The notes: generated by a model not told the origin, from the letters alone. Shown: positions 7,111 to 15,704, counted from the first letter of the stretch. The stretch: 21,267 nt of DNA from Peptococcaceae bacterium (GCA_031264885.1 JAISDM010000050.1:1-21267); one strand, 5' to 3'. A program made the numbers and translations.

Positions 7111-7665
7111 ATGGCTGAAAAAAAAGTGACCACGCCGCTGACGGACGATAAAATCAAGGATTTGCAGGTGGGCGACCGGGTTTCGATCACCGGGGTGATG
7201 TATACGGCCAGGGACGCCGCGCATAAGCGGTTGGTTCAGATGCATAAGGACGGCGAAAAATTGCCCTTCGAGCTGCAGGGGCAGATCATTTATTATGTGG
7301 GGCCATGTCCCGCCAAGCCCGGACACGCCTTGGGCCCCTGCGGGCCGACCACCAGTTTCCGGATGGACGCCTATACGCCGGCGGTTCTGGAATTGGGGCT
7401 GAAGGGTATGATCGGCAAGGGCCAGCGGGCCAAAGACGTGAAGGATTCCATGGTCAAGAATAAAGCGGTGTACTTCGCTTCCATCGGCGGGGCGGCCGCG
7501 GTGATTGCCCGGTCTGTGAAAACGGCGGAAATCGTCGGCTTCGAGGATTTGGGGCCGGAGGCGATCTACAAGCTGGAAGTTGAGGACTTCCCCTGCATTG
7601 TGGTGACGGACGCCCAGGGCGCGGACCTCTACGACATCGGGGTGCAGCAATACCGCATCGACTGA
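7111..7665 (+). CDS. Class I fumarate hydratase, beta subunit
   Basis: This 184-residue protein matches the C-terminal (swivelling) domain of class I fumarases, which completes the active site of the Fe-S alpha subunit. Family segments are GDRVSITGVMYTARDAAHKR (residues 21-40, here an intact YTARDAAHKR), GPCGPTTSFRMD (75-86), MIGKGQR (100-106) and EAIYKLEVEDFPCIV. Length is normal for the separate subunit. The start at 7111 follows GGGAGGTG (7097-7104) with good spacing. It is the last gene of the sigma-54 unit, with a strong terminator 17 bases after the stop. Confidence 0.94.
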   Translation: MAEKKVTTPLTDDKIKDLQVGDRVSITGVMYTARDAAHKRLVQMHKDGEKLPFELQGQIIYYVGPCPAKPGHALGPCGPTTSFRMDAYTPAVLELGLKGMIGKGQRAKDVKDSMVKNKAVYFASIGGAAAVIARSVKTAEIVGFEDLGPEAIYKLEVEDFPCIVVTDAQGADLYDIGVQQYRID

Positions 7666-7681
7666 TTTGGGGTATAAAATG

Positions 7682-7730
7682 AAAAAACCCCGATGGAACC
7701 TGATTCTTTAAGGTTCCATCGGGGTTTTTT
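7682..7730. terminator. Strong bidirectional intrinsic terminator
   Basis: A perfect 20-bp inverted repeat (7682-7701 with 7711-7730) encloses the 9-base loop GATTCTTTA. The GC core CCCCGATGGAACCT is flanked by A6 on the left and T6 on the right, so it should work on both strands. It closes the malic enzyme-fumarase unit. Confidence 0.95.
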
Positions 7731-7749
7731 GTTGTTTCCGGACGGTTCC

Positions 7750-7774
7750 GGGCGGCAGAATGCCGCCCCTACGG
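7750..7774 (+). repeat. Family A palindrome, copy 8
   Basis: GGGCGGCAGAATGCCGCCC followed by CTACGG, the same as copy 1 including the following GGCGC. It follows the terminator directly. Confidence 0.85.
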
Positions 7775-7780
7775 GCGCCT

Positions 7781-7798
7781 CTCCAAGGAGGGGAATTT
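7781..7798 (+). repeat. Family C repeat (CTCC..GGAGGGGAATT), copy 1
   Basis: CTCCAAGGAGGGGAATTT. It shares GGAGGGGAATTT with the terminator repeat at 21140-21170 and is similar to 16798-16819. The short CTCC/GGAG dyad is too tight for a good hairpin here. Confidence 0.55.
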
Positions 7799-7826
7799 CG
7801 CGGGCCGCGGAACCATTATTTCGCTC

Positions 7827-7855
7827 TTGTCATTTGGCGGAATAAATATTACAAT
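7827..7855 (+). promoter_or_regulatory. Sigma-70-type promoter of the Uma2-family gene
   Basis: TTGTCA (7827-7832), 17-base spacer, TACAAT (7850-7855). Predicted start is near 7862, about 35 bases ahead of the chosen ATG. Confidence 0.75.
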
Positions 7856-7896
7856 AGGTTTAAAGAGTTTTGACGGCGGGAAAGGCGGGGGTTGAA

Positions 7897-8460
7897 ATGA
7901 TCTCGTTGGTAGAAGAACCTATGACGCTGGAGGAATTTATAGGGTCGAAGTATTTTCACGACGGGGGATGGGAGCTGTTCCGCGGGGAATTGGTGGCCAT
8001 GTCTCCGGCGAGGCCGGCGCATGAGTATGTGATACCGAGATTAGCGCACTTGCTGCAGGATCTATTCGAGAAGGAGAAATGCGGCTGTGTGGTTTTTGGG
8101 TCGAGCGTTCGAGTGCAGATCGATGATGAGGATACCTTTTTTATGCCGGATCTGTCGGTCAGCTGTAATGAGCGCGACGTGTTTAAGAACTATTACAGCA
8201 GAGTGCCTGACGTGGTTGTGGAGGTCACGAGCAAGTCCACCAAGAAGTATGACTTTGTGGATAAGCTGGAGGTATACAGGGCCAACGGGGCGGTTGAGTA
8301 TTGGATCATTGATTTGGACGAAAGAGAGATGACGGTATTCGACTTTAAGAATAAAACGCATAAGATCTTTGGGTTGTATGATGAGGTGAAGTCTGAGTTT
8401 TTGCCGGGGTTCAGGTATAAGGTGTGTGATATTATGGGGCTTTTGCACACATTAAAATAA
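7897..8460 (+). CDS. Uma2 family protein (DUF820, PD-(D/E)XK nuclease-like)
   Basis: This 187-residue protein has the Uma2/DUF820 layout: N-terminal MTLEEF motif, ELFRGELVAMSPARPAHE, FMPDLSV (PD at residues 84-85) and PDVVVEVTSKSTKKYDFVDKLEVYRANGAVEYWIID. The acidic residues (D85, E109) and the following lysines suit a PD-(D/E)XK fold. Members are common and multi-copy in several phyla, but their biological role is unclear; cleavage of DNA is predicted from fold only. The ATG at 7897 gives the usual short N-terminus; an in-frame TTG at 7870 would add nine residues. It stands alone behind its own promoter, and no partner methylase or toxin-antitoxin mate is visible. Confidence 0.88.
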   Translation: MISLVEEPMTLEEFIGSKYFHDGGWELFRGELVAMSPARPAHEYVIPRLAHLLQDLFEKEKCGCVVFGSSVRVQIDDEDTFFMPDLSVSCNERDVFKNYYSRVPDVVVEVTSKSTKKYDFVDKLEVYRANGAVEYWIIDLDEREMTVFDFKNKTHKIFGLYDEVKSEFLPGFRYKVCDIMGLLHTLK

Positions 8461-8493
8461 GCCGCGGATAAGGCGTTTTGAATCTGTGTACAA

Positions 8494-10338
8494 ATGAACG
8501 GGAGAGGGGCCGGGCGGTTGGGAAAAAGGAAACTGGCGGTTTTGGCCGTTTTGGCGCCGCTTTTTTTGGGTTTGACTCTGACAATCGGATATGGATTATC
8601 CGACCGACCGGCGCAGGGGCCGGAGATTCACGGTCAGCCGGGATATGACGTGGTTGTGGTCGGCGGGGATCCGGAAGGGGTCGCGGCGGCTCTGTCCGCT
8701 GCCAGGAACGGTTTGAAAACCTTGCTGGTGGAGGAAGGGGAGGCGCTGGGCGGTTTGTTTACCTTGGGGATGCTGAATTTCCTGGATATGAGCTATGGGC
8801 CGGAAGGGGAATTGCTGACCCAGGGGATTTTTATGGAGTTTTATCAGGATATGGGCAACGCTTTTGATGTGGAACAGGCGAAGGCGTGGTTCTTGAAGAA
8901 GGCCGAACAGGAGAAGAACCTGACGTTGAAGCTGGGGGCGGAGGTTCTGGGGCCGGTCATGGAAGGGAAGGGCGTGGCCGGGGTGGTTTTGCTGGAAGAG
9001 GGCCGGGAGACGCCTTATTATTCGCTGAGGGTCGTAGACGCCACTGTGGACGCGGACATCGCGGCTCAGGCGGGGGTTCCGTATACGGTGGGCGGCGAGG
9101 ATTACGGGGAACGAAAAGAGGGCATGGCGGTCACGTTGGTCTTTGAGGTGTCCGGGGTGAATTGGGATGAGGTCGTCCGGTATTTGAAGGCGGACGGCAA
9201 TGAGGGTACGGACGCGGATGGGGTCTCGGCCTGGGGTTATGGGAAGGAGGCCGCTCAATACGAGCCGGCGGACGCTCAGATGCAGCTGCGGGGGCCGAAT
9301 CTGGCCCGGCAGAAGAATGGCAATGTGCTGATCAACGCGCTGCTGATTTTTGGGGTGGACGGTCTGGATCCGGAATCCAAGGCGGCGGGGATCGGGCGGG
9401 GTCTTCAGGAGATCCCCCGGATCGTTATGTTTATGCGGGAGCGCTTCGCCGGGTTTGAGCGGGCGGAGTTTGTGGGCGCGGCCAGCCGTCTTTATGTGAG
9501 AGAGACCCGCCACATTCAGGGAGAATACCGTTTGAACATCAATGATGTAATGGAGAACGCGGATCAGTGGGATCGGGTGGCTCACGGCAGTTACCCGGTG
9601 GATATTCAGGCGACGGGGCCGGATAATGTGGGGCATGTGCTGGGCTGGCCCGGTATTTACAGTGTTCCCTTCCGGTGCCTGACGCCTCTGGAGGCGGAAA
9701 ATCTGCTGGTGGTTGGCCGCGGCGCTTCGTATGATTCGCTGCCTCATGGCAGTGTGCGGGTGGTTCCTGTGGGAATGGCCGTGGGGGAGGCGGCGGGAGC
9801 GGCGGCTGCCTGGTCGGTTCGGGAGCGGATGAGTTTTCGGGAGATGACCCGGTCCGCGGAGGCTATGGAATGGGTGCAGGAGACGCTGAGGGATCAGGGG
9901 GCGTATTTAACGGCGTATGAGCCGCCCAGGCTTGAGGTGATGTCTCATTGGGCTTATGACAGTGTCCGCGTTATGCGGCTGCTGGGCTTGGCGGAGGGCG
10001 GTTACGGCAATGATTACGGGCTGGACAGGGAGGTCTCGGGAACGGCTTTGCGGAACCGTCTCAACAAGGTATTGCGGCTGATTCACGAGAGATCCGGGCG
10101 TCTGGAACTCCGGAAGATTCAGGCGCCGGACGCGGTGACGGTGAAGACGATTTTGGAGAAGGCGGCCTGGGGGATCACGGGGGAGGAAATGGACTTTGAG
10201 GCGGCTTACGCGTTCTTGGATTCGGAGGGGCTTCTGACGGAGGCGTTTAAGGCGCATGTCGGGAATTGGGAGGACGCGCCTGATCTGGCGCTGTTGTATG
10301 TGCTGCTGGCGAAGGTGTATGAGACTTATTGCCCTTAG
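8494..10338 (+). CDS. Membrane-anchored FAD-dependent oxidoreductase (FAD_oxidored family)
   Basis: This 614-residue flavoprotein has a basic N-terminus (KRK at 11-13) and one hydrophobic segment (about 14-33), so it is exported or anchored; no twin-arginine motif is seen. The FAD-binding Rossmann segment is at 51-87, VVVVGGDPEGVAAALSAARN, where the third glycine of GxGxxG is Asp; such GGxPEG variants occur in this family. A C-terminal FAD segment is NLLVVGRGASYDSLPHGSVR followed by VGMAVGEAAGAAAA. Substrate unknown. The ATG at 8494 has no clear ribosome site; an in-frame TTG at 8518 preceded by GGGAGAGGGG is an alternative and would keep the membrane segment. The GH26-like gene starts 21 bases after its TAG stop, suggesting one transcript. 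Confidence 0.85.
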   Translation: MNGRGAGRLGKRKLAVLAVLAPLFLGLTLTIGYGLSDRPAQGPEIHGQPGYDVVVVGGDPEGVAAALSAARNGLKTLLVEEGEALGGLFTLGMLNFLDMSYGPEGELLTQGIFMEFYQDMGNAFDVEQAKAWFLKKAEQEKNLTLKLGAEVLGPVMEGKGVAGVVLLEEGRETPYYSLRVVDATVDADIAAQAGVPYTVGGEDYGERKEGMAVTLVFEVSGVNWDEVVRYLKADGNEGTDADGVSAWGYGKEAAQYEPADAQMQLRGPNLARQKNGNVLINALLIFGVDGLDPESKAAGIGRGLQEIPRIVMFMRERFAGFERAEFVGAASRLYVRETRHIQGEYRLNINDVMENADQWDRVAHGSYPVDIQATGPDNVGHVLGWPGIYSVPFRCLTPLEAENLLVVGRGASYDSLPHGSVRVVPVGMAVGEAAGAAAAWSVRERMSFREMTRSAEAMEWVQETLRDQGAYLTAYEPPRLEVMSHWAYDSVRVMRLLGLAEGGYGNDYGLDREVSGTALRNRLNKVLRLIHERSGRLELRKIQAPDAVTVKTILEKAAWGITGEEMDFEAAYAFLDSEGLLTEAFKAHVGNWEDAPDLALLYVLLAKVYETYCP

Positions 10339-10359
10339 CCCTTAGATTGCGGAGGAAGC

Positions 10360-12045
10360 ATGAGGAAACTGTGGAAATGGCTTGTGGGATGGGTATGTGT
10401 GATTTTGCTGCTGGGATGTCTGCCTGCGGGTGTGGACGCGGCGGCGGCGGAGGTTGTGGATAAAGCTGGGGATGAGGCTGTGGATAGGGCTGTGGATGAG
10501 ACCGCGGAGGGGCCGGGGGGCGGAGCCGCCGGTGAAACCGTTCCGGGATCCGGGAATGAGCGGTTTGTATATTTGGAGGACGATGGGCAGACGGCGCGGT
10601 TGGTCAATCTGGCGGACGGTTATACGGTGGAGGCGCCTGTGGGGACGATTTTGGACGCGTCCAGGGGGCCTTACGGAATCCGGATGAAGAACTGGGAGAC
10701 GACTGTCACGATTTACAAAGAGCCGCTGAGCCGTGTGTCCAGGGCCAGTTTCATTAACTATACGCTGGATCCGATTCGTACCGGCAAGGATCCGGTCCAA
10801 TTAAGGTCGGATATTTTGTTTGAATCGGGGAAATGGACGGTGAGATGGGTTGAGTGGAGCCGCCCCGCTCTGTCTCTTCTGGAAGCGGATCAGCCTCATT
10901 ATGTTTCGCTGTTTGTCTGGGATAAGGACAGGGGCTTGTTTTATATCCAAATCAAGGGCGCGGACGCGGGCCGGAACGCCGATTACGCCGCGCGGACGCT
11001 GGATACTTTGGAGAGACGGGATCCCGACCCTTCGGCCGTGTTAAAGACGGAACTGCCTGACGCGCCGCGGGCGGGGGCTTTGTCGGCTTATTCCAGGGAT
11101 TTTCTCAGGGATTATTTTGAGTCGGACGTTCAGACCTGGGGGTTCTTTGAGCCGTCTGTGCCGGGGTATATGTTTTTGCTGCAAGAGATTGAGTCTAAAT
11201 TGGGCTATTCCTTCCCGTTCCTTTTGACCTACAGTAATTTCGACGCGATGGACTTTGGGCAGAATTATGATTTCAGCAAGCGGGAGGGGCGAACCATTCA
11301 GTATACGTTTCAGACGCTGATCGGGAACAGCGCGGCCGATTTCAAAAGGAGCGTCATTTATGAGATTCTTCAGGGCCGGTATGATGACCGTTTCAAGCAG
11401 CTGGCCGGTGAAATCGCGCGGTATGGGGCGCCTGTTTTGCTGCGGCTGAACAATGAGATGAACGGGGATTGGTGCGGCTACTGCGCTTATTACAGTTCGC
11501 TGGATCCGGAGTTGTTTGAGGCGGTGTGGCAGCGTATACACCGGATTTTTCAGGACGCCGGCGCCGACAACGCGCTTTGGGTGTTTAACGCCAATTACCG
11601 TTCGTATCCTGATTTTTTGTGGAACCACACCCTTTGGTACTATCCGGGAGACGCTTATGTGGATGTGGTGGGGCTGACGGCTTACAACACGGGCGATTAT
11701 TATTCGGGGGAGCAGTGGACCAGTTTCACGGACTTGTATAATTCCTTTTATTGGGATTATATCGAGTGGTTTCCAAACAAGCCCTTTATGATTTCGGAAT
11801 TCGCGTGCAGCGGCTACGGAGGCGATAAGGCGGCGTGGATTCGTGATATGATGGTAAAAATGCCTTTTTATTCGCGGATCCGGGTCATGGTTTGGTGGAA
11901 TGGGTTCGATTGGGATGGGAGCGTTCCTTCCCGAACCTATGCTTTGGATGAGGCGTCTATGGGCGCTTTTCGGGAGGGGCTGCGGTTTTATTCCAAACCG
12001 CGGCTGGGTTCGGGGGACTATTATGGCGCCCCGGAGAAATTATAA
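10360..12045 (+). CDS. Exported GH26-like glycoside hydrolase (probable lipoprotein)
   Basis: This 561-residue protein starts with a signal peptide ending in LLGC (C20), an acceptable lipobox. A low-complexity acidic linker (30-65) follows, then a beta-rich region (65-225), then a TIM-barrel-like catalytic domain (about 240-545). GH26 hallmarks are LRLNNEMNGDWCGY (predicted acid/base E366) and PFMISEFACSG (predicted nucleophile E480), with the aromatic-rich FQDAGADNALWVFN between them. GH26 enzymes cleave beta-mannans or mixed beta-glucans; the actual substrate cannot be read here. The ATG follows GGAGG (10351-10355) by four bases. The gene sits between an exported flavoprotein and RqcH. GH26 is my best family guess; a neighbouring clan GH-A family is possible. 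Confidence 0.83.
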   Translation: MRKLWKWLVGWVCVILLLGCLPAGVDAAAAEVVDKAGDEAVDRAVDETAEGPGGGAAGETVPGSGNERFVYLEDDGQTARLVNLADGYTVEAPVGTILDASRGPYGIRMKNWETTVTIYKEPLSRVSRASFINYTLDPIRTGKDPVQLRSDILFESGKWTVRWVEWSRPALSLLEADQPHYVSLFVWDKDRGLFYIQIKGADAGRNADYAARTLDTLERRDPDPSAVLKTELPDAPRAGALSAYSRDFLRDYFESDVQTWGFFEPSVPGYMFLLQEIESKLGYSFPFLLTYSNFDAMDFGQNYDFSKREGRTIQYTFQTLIGNSAADFKRSVIYEILQGRYDDRFKQLAGEIARYGAPVLLRLNNEMNGDWCGYCAYYSSLDPELFEAVWQRIHRIFQDAGADNALWVFNANYRSYPDFLWNHTLWYYPGDAYVDVVGLTAYNTGDYYSGEQWTSFTDLYNSFYWDYIEWFPNKPFMISEFACSGYGGDKAAWIRDMMVKMPFYSRIRVMVWWNGFDWDGSVPSRTYALDEASMGAFREGLRFYSKPRLGSGDYYGAPEKL

Positions 12046-12056
12046 CGGAGAAAAAA

Positions 12057-13805
12057 ATGGCTTTTGAAGGGATCGTTATGCGCGGGGTGGCTCATGAGCT
12101 GAATGAGCGGCTGGAGGGGGCGCGCGTGGATAAAATCTATCAGCCGAACCGCCATGAGGTGGTATTGGGCGTCCGCGCGCGCGGGCAATCGGAGAAATTG
12201 CTTTTTTCGGTTCTGGCTCAGGAGGCCAGGGTTCATCTGACCACCAGCAAAACCCCGAACCCGGTGACGCCGCCTTTGTTTTGCATGGTTCTCCGGAAGC
12301 ATCTGGAAGGCGGCCGGATTTTATCTGTGGCCCAGGAGGGCTTTGACAGAATTTTGACCGTGACGGTTCAAGCCGCCAATGAGGTGGGGGATACGGTCCG
12401 GCGTCAGCTTGTGGCGGAGATCATGGGCAAGCACTCCAATCTGATTTTGACGGATCCGGAAAGCGGCAAGATCATCGACGCCATTCACCGGGTGCCGCCG
12501 GATGTGAGCCGATACCGGCAGATACTGCCCGGCTTCCTCTATCAGAGCCCGCCGCCTCAGGAAAAAACCGCGCTTTGGGATGAAACGGAAGAGGGCCTGG
12601 CCCGGCGGCTGATGGGGCAGGATTTTTCCAAGCCGCTGGATCGGATTCTCCTGTCTTTGTACGGGGGGATCGGGCCTCAGACGGCTCAGGAGATCCTGTT
12701 CCGGGCGGGATTTGCCCCGACGGATCTCCTGGAATTCTGCGGTCAATATGAAATCCAACGTTTGTGGCAGGTCATCGAGGGGCTTGCCGGGGATCTGCGG
12801 GCGCACCGTTATACGCCTGAGACATTGGCGGGGCTGGGGCGTTTTTCCGCTGTGCGGCTGACTCAATTCCCTGAAGACGAGCGGCGGGCGCATGCCACTG
12901 TGAATGAGGCGCTGGACTGTTTTTATCAGAACCGGGGGGTCTTGAACTTAACGCGTCAGCGCCGGAACGATTTGGATCAGATTCTGCGCAGGGAGAAGGA
13001 GCGCTGTGAGAAGAAGGCCGGTTTGCAGTGGGAGACCGTCCGGGAAGCGGACAACGTCCATCATTTGCGGCTGTACGGCGAGCTTTTGACCGCCAATCTG
13101 CATCAGATTCCCCAGGGACCGGAGGCGTCCGTGCAGAATTTTTATGAACAGGATAACGCGCTGACGGTGATCCCGATGGATCCGCGCAAAACGCCTTCGG
13201 AGAACGCTCAGGCGTATTTCAAGATGTACCGCAAAGCCAGGCACGGGGCCGAAATCGCGCAGGTTCATTATGATGAGACCCTTCTGGAGCTGGCTTACCT
13301 GGACAGTGTGCAGACGGCGGTCCATCAATCGGAGACGCTGGACGGTCTTGCGGAGATCAGGGAGGAGCTGCAGGAATCGGGTTATATCAAAAAGGAGCCG
13401 GCGCAGAGGAAGAAAGCCGCAAAGCAGCCGGACCGCGCGGGTGCGGACTATATAAGCAAAGCCGCCTGTCTGGGCTTCGAGATCTATTGCGGCAAGAACA
13501 ACCGGCAAAATGATTATCTGACGATGAAAATGGCCAGAGGCGAGGATATCTGGCTGCATACCAAGGATATTCCCGGCAGCCATGTGCTGATCAAAAACCC
13601 CGGGGGCCGCGACGTTCCGCCGGAGGTCGTGGAGAAAGCCGCCCAGTGGGCGGCGTGGCACTCTAAGGCCAGGCAGTCGTCCAAGGCGCCCGTGGATTAC
13701 ACGAAGCGCAAGCATGTGTGGAAGCCTAACGGAGCGCGGCCGGGCATGGCGCTGTATAAGAATCAGCAGACGCTGTATGTTTCGCCGGGTGAACCCGAGA
13801 CCTGA
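12057..13805 (+). CDS. rqcH: RqcH / NFACT family ribosome quality-control protein (FbpA-like)
   Basis: This 582-residue protein has the NFACT-N domain from residue 1 (MAFEGIVMRGVAHELNERL) and the conserved Asp-Arg pair at D97-R98 (EGFDRILTV), the position known to be needed for tRNA-Ala engagement in B. subtilis RqcH. A middle coiled-coil region (about 290-440) and a C-terminal NFACT-R domain (about 470-580: GFEIYCGKNNRQNDYLT, WLHTKDIPGSHVLIK, VDYTKRKHVWKPNGA) follow. It binds 50S subunits carrying stalled nascent chains and adds alanine tails; older names are fibronectin-binding protein A and YloA. The ATG follows GGAG (12047-12050) by six bases, 11 bases after the glycosidase stop, so the two are probably co-transcribed despite unrelated roles. 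Confidence 0.95.
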   Translation: MAFEGIVMRGVAHELNERLEGARVDKIYQPNRHEVVLGVRARGQSEKLLFSVLAQEARVHLTTSKTPNPVTPPLFCMVLRKHLEGGRILSVAQEGFDRILTVTVQAANEVGDTVRRQLVAEIMGKHSNLILTDPESGKIIDAIHRVPPDVSRYRQILPGFLYQSPPPQEKTALWDETEEGLARRLMGQDFSKPLDRILLSLYGGIGPQTAQEILFRAGFAPTDLLEFCGQYEIQRLWQVIEGLAGDLRAHRYTPETLAGLGRFSAVRLTQFPEDERRAHATVNEALDCFYQNRGVLNLTRQRRNDLDQILRREKERCEKKAGLQWETVREADNVHHLRLYGELLTANLHQIPQGPEASVQNFYEQDNALTVIPMDPRKTPSENAQAYFKMYRKARHGAEIAQVHYDETLLELAYLDSVQTAVHQSETLDGLAEIREELQESGYIKKEPAQRKKAAKQPDRAGADYISKAACLGFEIYCGKNNRQNDYLTMKMARGEDIWLHTKDIPGSHVLIKNPGGRDVPPEVVEKAAQWAAWHSKARQSSKAPVDYTKRKHVWKPNGARPGMALYKNQQTLYVSPGEPET

Positions 13806-13828
13806 CCCGGGGCCGTCCGAAAACAAAC

Positions 13829-13853
13829 GGGCGGATTGCCATCCGCCCCTACG
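13829..13853 (+). repeat. Family A palindrome variant, copy 9
   Basis: GGGCGGAT-TGCC-ATCCGCCC followed by CTACG: a variant in which both arms have changed together (GGCA/TGCC became GGAT/ATCC), so the hairpin is kept. Confidence 0.75.
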
Positions 13854-13872
13854 ACCCCGTGAATAATGCGTG

Positions 13873-13894
13873 GGGGCACGGAATGCCGTGCCCC
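13873..13894 (+). repeat. Family A-like palindrome GGGGCACGG/CCGTGCCCC, copy 10
   Basis: A perfect 9-bp stem with the loop AATG. The arms differ from the standard repeat but it sits in the same cluster of three. Stretch 13806-14012 holds nothing else that I can recognise. Confidence 0.7.
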
Positions 13895-13915
13895 GTCCCG
13901 TTTTCGGACGGTCCC

Positions 13916-13935
13916 GGGCGGCATCCTGCCGCCCG
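13916..13935 (+). repeat. Family A palindrome, copy 11
   Basis: GGGCGGCATCCTGCCGCCC, preceded by CGGACGGTCCC exactly as at 2646. The CTAC tail is absent. Confidence 0.75.
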
Positions 13936-13989
13936 CCTTTGATAGACACGGATTCCCAGACTGCGATTCGCGGGGTTTAAATATTTTTC

Positions 13990-14018
13990 TTTTATCCGCG
14001 GGTAAAAGCGCATATAAT
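13990..14018 (+). promoter_or_regulatory. Possible sigma-70 promoter of the methyltransferase operon
   Basis: A perfect -10 TATAAT (14013-14018) lies 38 bases before the start codon. The -35 position (TTTTAT at 13990-13995, 17-base spacer) is poor, so an activator may be needed or this is not the true promoter. Confidence 0.45.
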
Positions 14019-14055
14019 GGATGTATCATAAAAAATATTGCGGGGAGGTAAGACA

Positions 14056-15087
14056 ATGCTCACTTTGAAAGAGAATTATTTAATGACCTTGCGCGGGGAA
14101 GTGCCGGAATGGGTGCCGCGGTACAACTTCGGGCCGGCGCCCGGATCGACGAAGCCTGTGGCGAGCCATATGTTTACGCCGCCGTTTATCAACCGGCACC
14201 GCGACATGGCCGCCACCGGCGGACGGGACATCTGGGGCGTGATGTATGTGCCGACGGAATCCACGGGCAACGCGCTCATCCCGGACAACAGCGAGTTTAT
14301 TCTTCCGCTGGACAAACTGACGGACTGGCGGGATATCATCAAGGCGCCCGATTTATCCGGGATTGACTGGGAAACTCTGGTGAAAAAAGAAATTGAAAAT
14401 TCCCGCATTGACCGCAATCAAACGGCGATGGCGCTCAATCTGCACGTCGGATATTTCCAGAATCTTATGGCTTTCATGGGTTTCGAGGACGGATTGATGG
14501 CCTTTTACGAGGAGCCGGACGAGGTGAAGGCGCTGCTGGATTATCTCAGCGAGTTTTATATGAAGGTCGCGGACAGTGTCATTGATCTGTATAAACCGGA
14601 TGTGCTCGCGTTTACGGACGATACCGCCGCGTGGTACAGTTCCTTCATATCCGCCGACATGTACAGGGAATTTATTTTGCCTCATCATGAAAAATGGGCC
14701 AAACGCGGCAGAGAGCGGGGTCTGTTTATGACGATGCATAATTGCGGCAAAAGTGAAAATATCATGGATATGGTGGTGGGTATGGGGATCAATGCTTGGG
14801 AACCCGCGCAGACGTGCAACGATCTGGACGCGATTCAGAAGAAATACGGCAACAAGCTGGTTCTGATGGGTTGCTGGGATGCCCGCGACCGGCTGCTGGC
14901 CGACGATGTGACCGATGAGGAGATACGCCAGTCTGTGAGAGATACGATGAACAAACGCGCGGTGGGCGGCGGCTACTGTTTCTGCGGCGCCTATCTGTCG
15001 GCGCTGGGGGATCAGGAAATCGCGCGCAGAAATCAGGTGGTATGGGACGAGGTTGAGAAATACGGCAGCACGTTCTACAAACAATAG
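14056..15087 (+). CDS. Uroporphyrinogen decarboxylase-family (MtaA/MtbA-like) methyltransferase
   Basis: This 343-residue URO-D-fold protein begins with LKENYLMTLRGEVPEWVPRY, as in the Clostridial URO-D group linked to corrinoid-dependent methyl transfer rather than haem synthesis. A zinc motif like that of MtaA/MtbA is visible: His228-x-Cys230 in MTMHNCGK, with a later cysteine (C308 or C310 in GGGYCFCGAY) as third ligand candidate. Substrate and methyl carrier are unknown, and no corrinoid protein gene lies in the window. The start at 14056 follows GGAGG (14044-14048) by seven bases; an in-frame upstream start at 14038 lies on the ribosome site side and is rejected. The GTPase gene follows 11 bases after the TAG stop, so the enzyme is probably co-expressed with a metal-delivery system. 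Confidence 0.88.
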   Translation: MLTLKENYLMTLRGEVPEWVPRYNFGPAPGSTKPVASHMFTPPFINRHRDMAATGGRDIWGVMYVPTESTGNALIPDNSEFILPLDKLTDWRDIIKAPDLSGIDWETLVKKEIENSRIDRNQTAMALNLHVGYFQNLMAFMGFEDGLMAFYEEPDEVKALLDYLSEFYMKVADSVIDLYKPDVLAFTDDTAAWYSSFISADMYREFILPHHEKWAKRGRERGLFMTMHNCGKSENIMDMVVGMGINAWEPAQTCNDLDAIQKKYGNKLVLMGCWDARDRLLADDVTDEEIRQSVRDTMNKRAVGGGYCFCGAYLSALGDQEIARRNQVVWDEVEKYGSTFYKQ

Positions 15088-15098
15088 GAGAGGGTACG

Positions 15099-15698
15099 AT
15101 GAAGGTTTTGATATTGGGCGGTTTTTTGGGTTCGGGCAAAACGACTGCCCTTATGGGGCTTGCGCGTTACATGGTGGATGTCTCCGATTCCGAACGCGAG
15201 AATAAAGTGGTGATACTCGAGAATGAGGTGGGCGAAGTCGGCATCGACGACGCTTATCTCAGAAGCGGGGGGCTGACCGTGAACAACCTGTTCTCCGGAT
15301 GCGCCTGCTGCACGGTCTCGGGCGAGCTTGTCACGGCGGTGTCGCGCATCAGGTCGAAGCTTGACCCGGAGTGGGTCATCGTGGAGACGACAGGGGTGGC
15401 TTATCCGATGAACATGAAGGAGAACCTGAAGAACGCGCTGGGGATCGATTCGCTGATTTGTATTATGGCGGACGCGTCGCGCTGGAGCAGGCTGTTCGCG
15501 CCTATGCGCGAGTTGCTGCGGGGGCAGCTTGTCGGGGCGGACACGGTGCTGGTCAACAAGGTGGATATTGCCGGCGAGGAGAAAGTGGCGAAGGTGGAAA
15601 GCGATATCCTTGAGCTTGAGCCGGATTCGGTGGTTTTGCGGATCTCCGCTGTGGGGGAGGTTCCGGGGCAGGTCTGGAAAAAAGTGGCGGGGGTGTAG
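15099..15698 (+). CDS. COG0523 (CobW-like) G3E GTPase, N-terminal part only
   Basis: This 199-residue P-loop GTPase of the SIMIBI/G3E class (with UreG, HypB, CobW) acts in metal insertion. Motifs are Walker A GFLGSGKTT (8-16), LENEVGEVGID (40-50), the COG0523 metal-binding CxCC (C68-A-C70-C71), ETTG (96-99) and the guanine-specificity NKVD (153-156). It stops soon after the G domain, at a TAG codon (15696-15698), with no CobW C-terminal domain. The reading frame stays open after this TAG into a histidine-rich region and a small domain, so the canonical COG0523 layout is present but split. COG0523 proteins usually run to over 300 residues. The start follows AGGAGAGGG. Zinc delivery to the upstream methyltransferase is an inference. 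Confidence 0.92.
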   Translation: MKVLILGGFLGSGKTTALMGLARYMVDVSDSERENKVVILENEVGEVGIDDAYLRSGGLTVNNLFSGCACCTVSGELVTAVSRIRSKLDPEWVIVETTGVAYPMNMKENLKNALGIDSLICIMADASRWSRLFAPMRELLRGQLVGADTVLVNKVDIAGEEKVAKVESDILELEPDSVVLRISAVGEVPGQVWKKVAGV

Positions 15699-15704
15699 TC
15701 CGGT

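Noticed and set aside
15696..15698. Genome-wide reassignment of TAG to an amino acid
   Set aside because: TAG is the natural-looking stop of the genes ending at 10338, 15087 and 21036, with no homologous extension behind them; only site-specific readthrough remains possible.
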